Origin: an uncultured Rhodanobacteraceae bacterium
Lineage (GTDB): Bacteria > Pseudomonadota > Gammaproteobacteria > Xanthomonadales > Rhodanobacteraceae
Assembly (NCBI GenBank): GCA_937902695.1
Contig: CALFNI010000104.1
Span: 1 to 7,562, forward strand
Reading direction: 5' to 3'
Length of the DNA stretch: 7,562 nucleotides
Below, piece after piece: positions 1 through 5,762 of this stretch. The notes under the pieces are model-generated. The model worked only from the letters and a program-made list of their open reading frames with translations, searched no databases and was not told where the DNA came from. A program made the position numbers and the translations under genes. How positions within the stretch are numbered: the stretch's first letter is position 1; every line of letters starts with the position of its first letter.

Positions 1-1177
1 TGCCGGGCGCGAGCACGTCCATCGCGGCGAGGGTTTTCGCATCGTCGTTGAGGCGCATGTAGAACGCCTTGATCTTCTCGGGATAGTTCATGACGACGAC
101 CGGACGGCCGACGTGCTGCTCGGTGAGATAGCGCTCGTGCTCGGTCTGCAGATCAGCGCCCCATTCGACCGGGAACTCGAACTTCCTGCCGGACTTTTTC
201 AGGATCTCGACCGCGTCGGTGTAGTCGATGCGCTCGAACGGCGCGTTGACGAACGCTTCGAGCCGCGAGACGGCCGTCTTCTCGACGCGCTCGGCGAAGA
301 ACGCCATGTCGTCGGCGCGCTCGGCGAGCACGGTCCTGAAGATGAACTTGAGGAAATCCTCGGCGAGCGAGGCGAGGTCCGAAAGGTTCGCAAACGCGAC
401 CTCGGGCTCGATCATCCAGAACTCGGCGAGATGGCGCGGCGTGTTCGAGTTCTCGGCGCGGAACGTCGGGCCGAACGTGTACACCTTGCTGAGCGCGAGG
501 CAGTAGCCTTCGACGTTGAGCTGTCCCGATACCGTGAGGAACGCCTCGCGGCCGAAGAAATCCTGGTGGAAGTCGATCGCGCCGGTCTTGTCCGTGCGCG
601 GCAGGTTCATGAGATCGAGCGTCGACACGCGGAACATCTGGCCCGCGCCCTCGGCGTCGGACGTCGTGATGATCGGCGTGTTGACCCAGAAGAAGCCGTG
701 CTGGTCGAAGTAGCGGTGGATCGCGCTCGCGATCGTGTGGCGCACGCGGGCGACGGCGCCGAAGAGATTGGTGCGCGGACGCAGGTGCGCGACCTCGCGC
801 AGGAACTCGAGCGAGTGCTGCTTGGGCTGTATCGGGTATTTCTCGGGATCGTCGACCCAGCCGACGACTTCGATCTCTTTTGCCTGGATCTCGAACGCCT
901 GGCCCTTGCCTTGCGAGGGCACGAGCTCGCCGGTCGCGATGACGGCGCAGCCCGCGGTCAGCCGGGCGACCTCGTCGGCGTAGTTGGCGAGATCGCCCGT
1001 CGCGACGACCTGGATCGGATCGAAGCAGGAGCCGTCGCTCACGTTGACGAACGAAAGGCCGGCCTTCGAATCGCGGCGCGTGCGTACCCAGCCGCGCACG
1101 GTGACCGTGCGGCCGGGCGCGACCGTGCCGGACAACGCCTGCTTGACGCTGACTATGTTCCTTTCCGCCGCCGCCAT
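1..1177 (-). CDS. asnS: Asparaginyl-tRNA synthetase, class II, C-terminus cut by window edge
   Basis: Charges tRNA-Asn with asparagine using ATP, in the cytoplasm. Reading the minus strand from the ATG at 1177-1175 gives 392 residues with no stop before the window edge; E. coli AsnRS has 466, so about 75 C-terminal residues, including class II motif 3, lie outside. Residues ~15-105 form the OB-fold anticodon-binding domain ([20 protein letters not shown]). A motif 1 region lies at ~149-174, and a clear class II motif 2 with [15 protein letters not shown] starts at residue 239. The segment KQHSLEFLR (~119-127) and the overall match favour AsnRS over AspRS. GGAG at 1190-1187 is a ribosome site 9 nt before the ATG. 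The gene is divergent from iscA, with 100 bp between the two starts. Identification is secure; only the end is missing. Confidence 0.96.
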   Translation of the reverse strand, partial: MAAAERNIVSVKQALSGTVAPGRTVTVRGWVRTRRDSKAGLSFVNVSDGSCFDPIQVVATGDLANYADEVARLTAGCAVIATGELVPSQGKGQAFEIQAKEIEVVGWVDDPEKYPIQPKQHSLEFLREVAHLRPRTNLFGAVARVRHTIASAIHRYFDQHGFFWVNTPIITTSDAEGAGQMFRVSTLDLMNLPRTDKTGAIDFHQDFFGREAFLTVSGQLNVEGYCLALSKVYTFGPTFRAENSNTPRHLAEFWMIEPEVAFANLSDLASLAEDFLKFIFRTVLAERADDMAFFAERVEKTAVSRLEAFVNAPFERIDYTDAVEILKKSGRKFEFPVEWGADLQTEHERYLTEQHVGRPVVVMNYPEKIKAFYMRLNDDAKTLAAMDVLAPG

Positions 1178-1228
1178 GCCTTGAAGCTCCGCCTCGGGAA
1201 ACCCATATCGAACGTGCAGGAACCGGCG

Positions 1229-1234
1229 ATGATA
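1229..1234 (-). promoter_or_regulatory. Probable asnS promoter -10 element
   Basis: On the minus strand this reads TATCAT inside CGCTATCAT (1237-1229), matching the TATAAT consensus at five of six positions. It would start transcription near 1222 and leave a leader of about 45 nt that includes the GGAG ribosome site. No convincing -35 hexamer is seen at 16-18 bp. It mirrors the element facing iscA. Confidence 0.4.
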
Positions 1235-1265
1235 GCGAATCGGCCGCTTCCCCGTGGTCCTGCGC

Positions 1266-1271
1266 TATCAT
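1266..1271 (+). promoter_or_regulatory. Probable iscA promoter -10 element, adjacent to the start codon
   Basis: TATCAT within CGCTATCAT (1263-1271) ends only 6 bases before the iscA ATG at 1278. A -10 element normally directs initiation about 7 bases downstream, which here falls on or next to the A of the ATG. No Shine-Dalgarno sequence lies between. Both facts point to a leaderless mRNA. The -35 region (around 1243-1252) matches the consensus poorly, so the promoter call is tentative. Confidence 0.4.
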
Positions 1272-1277
1272 TTTCCC

Positions 1278-1613
1278 ATGGCCATCCAGCTCACCGAAGC
1301 GGCAAGAAGCCGCATGCAGGACTACCTCGCGAAGACCGCGGGCGCGGTCGGCGTGCGCTTCGGCGTCAAGCGCACGGGCTGCTCGGGTTATGCGTACACC
1401 GTCGACGTTGCCGAAGCCATGACGTCGAACGACGTCGAGTTCTATCTCGATGGCGTGCACGTGCTCGTCGATCGCAAGTGGCTGCCGTTCGTCGACGGCA
1501 CCGAGATCGATTTCGAGCGGCAGGGCATCAACGCGCAGTTCGTGTTCAAGAATCCGAACGCCACCGGCGAGTGCGGGTGCGGCGAAAGCTTCACGGTCGC
1601 GCCGGCGGCCTGA
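1278..1613 (+). CDS. iscA: A-type iron-sulfur carrier protein IscA (HesB family)
   Basis: A 111-residue protein that receives Fe-S clusters and delivers them to apo-proteins in the cytoplasm. The three cluster-binding cysteines, C35 in the KRTGCSGY context and C99/C101 in ECGCGESF, sit at the same numbers as in E. coli IscA (107 aa). The motif FKNPNATGECGCGESF and the preceding FVDGTEIDF favour IscA over ErpA (which has a TCGCGSSF type) and over SufA. The ATG at 1278 is chosen because family similarity begins at MAIQLTE; an in-frame GTG at 1254 would add eight residues that do not fit the family. No Shine-Dalgarno sequence precedes the ATG, and a -10-like element lies directly upstream, so translation may be leaderless. 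No iscS, iscU, hscBA or fdx is present, so this is a stand-alone copy. A GTG-started membrane protein gene follows after 10 nt. Confidence 0.92.
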   Translation: MAIQLTEAARSRMQDYLAKTAGAVGVRFGVKRTGCSGYAYTVDVAEAMTSNDVEFYLDGVHVLVDRKWLPFVDGTEIDFERQGINAQFVFKNPNATGECGCGESFTVAPAA

Positions 1614-1623
1614 CGGCGGCGCC

Positions 1624-2388
1624 GTGAGCGACGCGCCGCCGACGATCGCCGACGCGTCGATCCCGGACGCGTCGGCCCGGAACGGGCAGCCGGTCTCGGC
1701 GCTCTACGAGGTCATGCCGCACGTGCTGCGCACGCTCCGGCGCGAGCCCGCGCTCGTGATCACGCTGACCTACCTGCTCGTCGCGATGGCGGGCATCTTC
1801 TACGATCACGCGTTCTACCGGCAGTTCGATATCCCGGTGCTGTCGCTGTCGCAGATCAGCGATTTCCTCGCCGCAGGCATCCAGGAGCCGATCGCGATCG
1901 TGCTCGTGCTGTCGACGTTTCCGCTGTGCTGGCTGTTCGACCGCATCAACATCCGCGGCCGGCGCCGGCGGGCGGCGGAGGGCGAGCGGCTCAAGGCCGC
2001 GCCGTCGCTCGGCTGGTGGCAGCGGCGCAGGCTCGCTTTCATCGTCGGGATGAACGAGCGGCGCGGCTACATGCGCTTCATGTACGTCGTCGTGATCGTG
2101 GCCTACGCGTGGACGTTCGTCGGCAACTACGCCGGCTATCGGGCCGAGGCCGTCAAGGCGGGCCGCGGCCTCGAAGTGGAAATACGCATGAACGACGGCT
2201 CGGCGCTGCCGACGCAGGCGGGCGGCGGCCGGCCATGGATCTATCTCGGCGCGATCTCGCAATACGTCTTCGTCTACGACCGCCAGGCGGCCCGCGCGAG
2301 GATCCTCCCGGCCAACGCGATCGCCGCGATCGATCCGATTCCGCGCCCGCCCGGAAAACCCGGCGTCATGGTTGCGCCAATTCCCTGA
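1624..2388 (+). CDS. Uncharacterised three-helix inner-membrane protein
   Basis: I do not recognise this family. From GTG 1624 it has 254 residues. An N-terminal tail of about 40 residues, rich in Ala, Asp and Pro, precedes three hydrophobic segments at ~43-60, 88-105 and 151-168. A very basic loop ([14 protein letters not shown], 111-124) follows helix 2 and places the 106-150 loop in the cytoplasm, which predicts N-in and a C-terminal domain of ~85 residues in the periplasm. That domain holds [14 protein letters not shown] (207-220) followed by a hydrophobic-basic stretch, compatible with a small beta-rich fold. The start is uncertain: GTG 1624 is 10 nt after the iscA stop and has no good ribosome site, and ATG 1714 in the same frame would remove most of the polar tail. 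The gene may be translationally coupled to iscA. The rpsF promoter lies inside its 3' end. Codon use matches its neighbours. Confidence 0.75.
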   Translation: MSDAPPTIADASIPDASARNGQPVSALYEVMPHVLRTLRREPALVITLTYLLVAMAGIFYDHAFYRQFDIPVLSLSQISDFLAAGIQEPIAIVLVLSTFPLCWLFDRINIRGRRRRAAEGERLKAAPSLGWWQRRRLAFIVGMNERRGYMRFMYVVVIVAYAWTFVGNYAGYRAEAVKAGRGLEVEIRMNDGSALPTQAGGGRPWIYLGAISQYVFVYDRQAARARILPANAIAAIDPIPRPPGKPGVMVAPIP

Positions 2389-2400
2389 TTCGCCTAGTAT
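2372..2400 (+). promoter_or_regulatory. Sigma70-like promoter of the rpsF-rpsR-rplI operon
   Basis: TTGCGC at 2372-2377 and TAGTAT at 2395-2400 are separated by exactly 17 bp. The -35 element overlaps the last codons of the upstream membrane protein gene, whose stop is 2386-2388. Initiation would fall near 2407, leaving a leader of about 100 nt before rpsF, long enough for the structured element described separately. This is the best promoter match in the window. Confidence 0.65.
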
Positions 2401-2412
2401 TCGCGCCCCCTT

Positions 2413-2472
2413 CGTCCGGCCAGCCCGGACGCAGGGCCTTGCCTCACCGCGCCGCGGGAGGCTGCCGGGACG
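2413..2472 (+). ncRNA. rpsF leader structure resembling the S6:S18-binding autoregulatory element
   Basis: The leader holds two local hairpins. The first is CGTCCGG (2413-2419) with CCGGACG (2425-2431), a 7-bp stem with a 5-nt loop. The second has a stem GCCTC (2441-2445) with GAGGC (2458-2462), enclosing ACCG (2446-2449) and a small hairpin at 2450-2456. A CCG trinucleotide in a bulge between a stem and a hairpin, in the 5' leader of an rpsF-rpsR operon, is the published hallmark of the S6:S18 complex-binding motif, which mimics the complex's 16S rRNA site and represses the operon. GGACG at 2468-2472 can also pair with 2413-2417, so the first stem has a competing partner. The fold was drawn by hand; the family call is inference. 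Confidence 0.5.
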
Positions 2473-2506
2473 AAATCCGTTCGCCCGGTACCCACAAGGA
2501 GACATC

Positions 2507-2983
2507 ATGCGTCACTACGAGATCGTGTTTCTGGTCCACCCTGACCAGAGCGAGCAGGTGCCCGCGATGATCGAGCGTTACAAGACGCTGATCGAGGGCA
2601 CCGGCAAGGGCAAGATCCATCGCCTCGAAGACTGGGGCCGCCGCCAGCTGGCCTATCCGATCCAGCACCTCGCGAAGGCCCACTACGTGCTCATGAACAT
2701 CGAGTGCGAGGGCGACGTCCTCGGCGAGCTCGAATCCGGCTTCCGTTTCAACGACGCGGTGCTGCGCCACCTCATCGTCAAGCGCGAGGACGCGGTCACC
2801 GAGATGTCCGCGATCATGAAGAACAAGGACGACAAGGGCGACCGCCGCCGCCGCGACGACGAAGGCTTCGGCTTCGGCGGCGACGACGACGACGCGCCGC
2901 GACCGCGCCGCGACCGCGAAGCGCGGCCGCCGCGCGAGGACGCAGTTCCCGCGCCTGCCGCCAGCAGCGACAACGCCGAGTAA
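2507..2983 (+). CDS. rpsF: 30S ribosomal protein S6
   Basis: Binds 16S rRNA in the central domain together with S18, in the platform of the 30S subunit. Residues 1-100 match E. coli S6 almost throughout: [19 protein letters not shown] at the start, [16 protein letters not shown] in the middle and [15 protein letters not shown] at 79-93. The ribosome site AAGGAG (2496-2501) lies 5 nt before the ATG. The protein is 158 residues against 135 in E. coli; the excess is in a charged tail (~104-158) with [13 protein letters not shown] and an Arg/Pro/Asp-rich stretch, ending DNAE. Charged, variable S6 tails are usual, and in E. coli the tail end is glutamylated by RimK; no rimK is visible here. First gene of the operon rpsF-rpsR-rplI, 30 nt before rpsR. 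Likely controlled by the S6:S18 leader element. Confidence 0.98.
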   Translation: MRHYEIVFLVHPDQSEQVPAMIERYKTLIEGTGKGKIHRLEDWGRRQLAYPIQHLAKAHYVLMNIECEGDVLGELESGFRFNDAVLRHLIVKREDAVTEMSAIMKNKDDKGDRRRRDDEGFGFGGDDDDAPRPRRDREARPPREDAVPAPAASSDNAE

Positions 2984-3013
2984 TCGCTCGTCCCGTCTTC
3001 CGGAGATATCGAA

Positions 3014-3238
3014 ATGTCCAAGTTCTTCCGCCGCAAAAAGTTCTGCCGCTTCACGGCCGAGGGCGTCGTCGAGATCGATTACAAGGATCTCAACGTGCTG
3101 CGCCAGTACATCACCGAGACCGGCAAGATCGTGCCGAGCCGCATCACGGGCACGAAGGCGCGCTACCAGCGCCAGCTGTCGACCGCCGTGCAGTACGCGC
3201 GCTTCCTCGCGCTGCTGCCGTACAGCGACAGCCATTGA
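3014..3238 (+). CDS. rpsR: 30S ribosomal protein S18
   Basis: A 74-residue small-subunit protein that pairs with S6 on the 30S platform. It aligns along its whole length with E. coli S18 (75 aa): [15 protein letters not shown] at the start, [14 protein letters not shown], then [19 protein letters not shown] and the end LLPYSDSH. The single cysteine (C11) sits in the conserved KKFCRF motif. The ribosome site GGAG at 3002-3005 is 8 nt before the ATG. It follows rpsF by 30 nt with no priB between them, unlike the rpsF-priB-rpsR-rplI order in E. coli. Together with S6 it would form the complex expected to bind the operon leader. Confidence 0.98.
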   Translation: MSKFFRRKKFCRFTAEGVVEIDYKDLNVLRQYITETGKIVPSRITGTKARYQRQLSTAVQYARFLALLPYSDSH

Positions 3239-3311
3239 GCAGGCACCGATCCGTTCGGACAGCGGCAACGCTGCGCCAGATCACCGACGCTAACGAATAG
3301 GAATCCGCATC

Positions 3312-3761
3312 ATGGATCTCATCCTCATCCAGAAAGTTAAGAATCTCGGCAACCTCGGCGACAAGGTCCGCGTGAAGCCGGGTTACGGCCGCAACTTCCT
3401 CGTCCCGCACGGCAAGGCCGTCGCGGCGACCGAGAAGAACCTCGCCGAGTTCGAGAAGCGCCGCGCCGAGTACGAGGCGAAGGCGAACCAGCAGCTCAGC
3501 GGCGCCGAGGCCCGCAAGGCGCAGCTCGACGGCGCAGCGATCACGCTGAAGGCCAATGCGTCGCCGGAAGGCAAGCTGTTCGGCTCGGTGGGCCCGCGCG
3601 ACATCGCCGAAGCGTTCACCGCGGCCGGCACGTCGATCGAGAAGAGCGAAGTCGTCATGCCGGAAGGCCCGATCCGTCATCTCGGCGAGTTCGAGGTGCA
3701 GATCCACCTGCACGCCGACGTGCACACGGCCGTCAAGGTCGTCGTCGTCGCCGAAGACTAA
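3312..3761 (+). CDS. rplI: 50S ribosomal protein L9
   Basis: A 149-residue protein, the same length as E. coli L9, that binds 23S rRNA near the base of the L1 stalk and stretches across the ribosome surface. The N-terminal RNA-binding domain carries the L9 signature from [18 protein letters not shown] through [12 protein letters not shown] (~11-40). A long charged connecting helix (~41-74, [18 protein letters not shown]) follows, then the C-terminal domain from about residue 80 with [16 protein letters not shown]. The ribosome site TAGGAA (3298-3303) is 8 nt before the ATG. Third gene of the ribosomal operon, 73 nt after rpsR. Its stop codon overlaps, by 4 bp, the stop of the convergent frameshifted gene on the minus strand, and a strong hairpin follows 14 nt later. 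Confidence 0.98.
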   Translation: MDLILIQKVKNLGNLGDKVRVKPGYGRNFLVPHGKAVAATEKNLAEFEKRRAEYEAKANQQLSGAEARKAQLDGAAITLKANASPEGKLFGSVGPRDIAEAFTAAGTSIEKSEVVMPEGPIRHLGEFEVQIHLHADVHTAVKVVVVAED

Positions 3762-4013
3762 GACGCACCGAATGCATCGCCCCGGCGAGGCGCCGGGGCG
3801 ATCGCGTCATCCGGCCGGCTTCCTTCCGCGAAGCCCAGCACGATCAGCACCAGGCCGATCGCGCCCGCCGCACCGGAAACCCGCCCCACGGTCTCCGTCA
3901 GCGCCTGCGGATCGTTCGATCGCGGCGCGAGCCCCATGTAAACGAAGAAGCCGAGCGCGGCGACGACCAGCGCCGCCGCCAGCGACGACGAAACGCCGGT
4001 TCACGTGTCGCAT
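3758..4013 (-). pseudogene. Frameshifted small two-helix membrane protein
   Basis: On the minus strand, ATG 4013-4011 has a good ribosome site (GGGAGGG at 4024-4018) and reads MRHVNRRF, but its frame then turns into an Arg/Gly/Ala-rich string ending at 3807. The +1 frame instead encodes a clear membrane protein from ~3994 to the TAG at 3760-3758: a hydrophobic segment LAAALVVAALGFFVYMGLA, a polar link RSNDPQALTETVGR, a second segment GAAGAIGLVLIVLGF and a polar tail, with third codon positions strongly G/C. That frame has a TGA at 4003-4001 and no ATG, GTG or TTG before the first helix. Joining the frames needs one base removed, for example one T of the TTT at 3993-3991, giving an 84-residue protein with helices at ~11-29 and 46-61. 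I do not recognise the family. Possible causes are a real mutation, an assembly error, or initiation or slippage I cannot demonstrate. Confidence 0.6.
3776..3802. terminator. Strong GC hairpin after rplI, probable (bidirectional) terminator
   Basis: ATCGCCCCGGCG (3776-3787) pairs perfectly with CGCCGGGGCGAT (3791-3802), a 12-bp stem with a 3-nt loop, 14 nt after the rplI stop. There is no T run on either side on either strand, so it does not fit the classic intrinsic terminator. It may end transcription with Rho help or protect the 3' end of the ribosomal mRNA. It also lies inside the 3' coding part of the convergent frameshifted gene. Confidence 0.6.
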
Positions 4014-4113
4014 GTTTCCCTCCCGTTTATCCGCGACGATACGCGAAATGCGGACGCCCGCCGGCGATTCGATTTGAGTCGGTCCGGTGTCGGCACGGTG
4101 ACCGCGCACAGCC

Positions 4114-4175
4114 TGTGCACAAGGTTATGAACAGGTTTGCCGCGCTTATCCCCACGAACGACGCGGTTATCCACC
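4114..4175. promoter_or_regulatory. Cluster of four DnaA-box-like nonamers upstream of dnaB
   Basis: Against the DnaA-box consensus TTATNCACA, four nonamers with one mismatch each are seen: TTGTGCACA on the minus strand (4122-4114), and on the plus strand TTATGAACA (4125-4133), TTATCCCCA (4146-4154) and TTATCCACC (4167-4175). The three plus-strand copies are spaced exactly 21 bp apart, about two helical turns, so they would face the same side of the DNA. They end about 45 bp before the likely dnaB -10 element. An AT-rich unwinding region and dnaA/dnaN are absent, so this looks like regulation of dnaB rather than an origin. DnaA binding is inferred. Confidence 0.5.
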
Positions 4176-4220
4176 GAATGTTCGTCGTGCTGTCCTATCG
4201 CAGGATCTGAGAGCGTGCTC

Positions 4221-4226
4221 TAGTAT
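4221..4226 (+). promoter_or_regulatory. Probable dnaB promoter -10 element
   Basis: TAGTAT is identical to the -10 hexamer of the rpsF promoter and would start transcription near 4233, leaving a leader of about 27 nt before dnaB. The -35 position (about 4198-4203, TCGCAG) is a weak match, consistent with a promoter that depends on an activator or upstream-bound protein. The DnaA-box-like cluster lies just upstream. Confidence 0.45.
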
Positions 4227-4259
4227 CACTGGCCCCGTCCCCAACAAGAACTCCTAACG

Positions 4260-5648
4260 ATGGCGGCCCTGACCGAGCGCAAACCCGCATCCAACATCGA
4301 AGCGCTCCGCGTGCCGCCGCACTCGATCGAGGCCGAGCAGGCCGTGCTCGGCGGCCTGATGCTGGCGCCCGAGTCCTGGGACCGCATCGCCGACAAGCTC
4401 ACCGAGAACGATTTCTACCGCCGCGATCACCGCGTCATCTATCGCGCGATCGGCGATCTCTCCGAAAAAGGCATGCCGTACGACGCGGGGACGCTCGGCG
4501 AGTGGTTCCAGGCGCAGAACCTGGCCGATCTCGTCGGCGGCGCGAGCTACGTCATCGAGCTCGCGAACTCGACGCCGAGCGCCGCCAACATCGTCGCGTA
4601 CGCGGACATCGTGCGCGAGAAATCCGTCCTGCGGCAGCTGATCGACGCCGGCACCGAGATCGCCGGCGATGCGTTCCTGCCCGAAGGCCGCTCGAGCCAG
4701 GAATTGCTCGAAGTGGCCGAGCAGAAGGTGTTCCACATCGCCGAGGCCGGCGCGCGCGGGCGCAAGGGCTTCGTGACGATGCGCGCGGCCGTCAAGGACG
4801 CGTTCCAGATCCTGCACCAGCGCTACGAGAGCAAGGGCTCGGTGACCGGCCTCGCGACCGGCTTCTCCGATCTCGACGAGATGACGGCCGGCCTGCAGCC
4901 GTCGGATCTGATCATCGTCGCGGCACGCCCGTCGATGGGCAAGACCGCGCTCGCGGTCAATTTCGCCGAGTACGCGGCGATCCAGAAAAAGAAGGCCGTC
5001 GCCGTGTTCTCGATGGAAATGTCGGCCTCGCAGCTCGCGTTCCGCCTGATCTCCTCGCTCGGCAGCATCAACCAGCAGCACCTTCGCACCGGCGATCTCG
5101 CCGAGGAGGAATGGCCGCGCGTCACCAATGCGATCACGTTCCTTTCGGAAGCGAAGATCTTCATCGACGACACGCCGGCGCTCTCGCCGGGCGAACTGCG
5201 CGCACGCGCGCGGCGCCTCAAGCGCGAGCACGATCTCGGCCTCATCGTGATCGACTACCTGCAGCTGATGCAGGTGCCCGGCAACAAGGAGAATCGCGCC
5301 ACCGAAATTTCAGAAATCTCGCGCAGCCTGAAGGCGCTCGCGAAAGAGCTCGATATCCCGGTCGTCGCGCTCTCGCAGCTGAACCGCTCGCTCGAGCAGC
5401 GAACCGACAAGCGCCCGGTCATGGCCGACCTTCGCGAATCGGGCGCGATCGAGCAGGATGCCGACCTGATCCTCTTCATCTACCGCGACGAGTATTACAA
5501 CCCCGAGTCGAGCGACAAGGGCACGGCCGAAATCATCATCGGCAAGCAGCGCAACGGTCCGACCGGCACCGTGCGGCTCACGTTCCTCGGTCACTACACG
5601 AAGTTCGCCAATTACGCGTCGGACAGTTTCCATGGAGGGTTCGAGTAG
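4260..5648 (+). CDS. dnaB: Replicative DNA helicase DnaB
   Basis: The hexameric 5'-3' helicase that unwinds DNA at the replication fork and contacts primase. At 462 residues it is close to E. coli DnaB (471). The N-terminal helical domain (~15-118) starts with VPPHSIEAEQAVLGGLM, followed by a linker and the RecA-like C-terminal domain from ~185. That domain carries Walker A ARPSMGKT (222-229), the catalytic glutamate in SMEMS (E253), Walker B LIVIDYLQLM (328-337), VVALSQLNR (368-376), RESGAIEQDADLILFIYRDE (392-411), and KQRNGPTG (429-436) with the probable arginine finger R431. No intein or insertion interrupts the motifs. The start gives the expected family N-terminus, but no Shine-Dalgarno sequence precedes it. 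The gene is separated from the ribosomal operon by the minus-strand gene and a DnaA-box-like cluster, so it probably has its own promoter. Confidence 0.98.
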   Translation: MAALTERKPASNIEALRVPPHSIEAEQAVLGGLMLAPESWDRIADKLTENDFYRRDHRVIYRAIGDLSEKGMPYDAGTLGEWFQAQNLADLVGGASYVIELANSTPSAANIVAYADIVREKSVLRQLIDAGTEIAGDAFLPEGRSSQELLEVAEQKVFHIAEAGARGRKGFVTMRAAVKDAFQILHQRYESKGSVTGLATGFSDLDEMTAGLQPSDLIIVAARPSMGKTALAVNFAEYAAIQKKKAVAVFSMEMSASQLAFRLISSLGSINQQHLRTGDLAEEEWPRVTNAITFLSEAKIFIDDTPALSPGELRARARRLKREHDLGLIVIDYLQLMQVPGNKENRATEISEISRSLKALAKELDIPVVALSQLNRSLEQRTDKRPVMADLRESGAIEQDADLILFIYRDEYYNPESSDKGTAEIIIGKQRNGPTGTVRLTFLGHYTKFANYASDSFHGGFE

Positions 5649-5749
5649 GATTCGGGGTTCGGAACCTGCGATCTGCCGGCGCGCGCAGCGCTGGCGCCTT
5701 GCTCGCCGACGTCGCGCCTCGCGCTTCGCCCAATTCCCAATCCCGAATC
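5649..5749. repeat. Intergenic element with imperfect terminal inverted repeats (REP/MITE-like candidate)
   Basis: Most of the 114-bp dnaB-alr gap is bounded by GATTCGGGGTTCGGAA (5649-5664) and, on the opposite strand, GATTCGGGATTGGGAA (5749-5734): 14 of 16 positions agree, including a perfect 8-bp outer end. The inside is very GC-rich with short palindromes such as AGCGCT. The ends resemble the GATTCGGG/GATTGGG-type sequences I recall between genes in some Xanthomonadales. No second copy is present in this window, so its repetitive nature is unproven. It abuts the dnaB stop directly and could also fold in the mRNA to act as a processing or termination signal. Confidence 0.45.
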
Positions 5750-5762
5750 GCCGTTTTCGCCG

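Noticed and set aside
113..1627. Long plus-strand open frame (504 codons) opposite asnS and across iscA
   Set aside because: It is antisense to asnS, whose minus-strand product matches AsnRS motif by motif. It is an Arg/Glu/Leu/Ala-rich shadow of GC-rich DNA and runs out of frame through iscA.
3239..3311. Possible priB or other small gene between rpsR and rplI, or in the 30-nt rpsF-rpsR gap
   Set aside because: The gaps are 73 and 30 nt, too short for priB, and no ribosome-site-led small frame is visible. The absence of priB here is treated as lineage-typical gene order.
3807..4109. 100-codon minus-strand frame in the rplI-dnaB gap taken at face value
   Set aside because: After MRHVNRRF its sequence is a low-complexity Arg/Gly/Ala string. 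The +1 frame over the same bases gives two clean membrane helices with strong G/C third positions, so the latter is taken as the true coding frame.
4014..4259. Chromosomal replication origin suggested by the DnaA-box-like sites
   Set aside because: There is no AT-rich unwinding region and no dnaA, dnaN, rpmH or gidA nearby, and the boxes each carry a mismatch. Local regulation of dnaB is the simpler reading.
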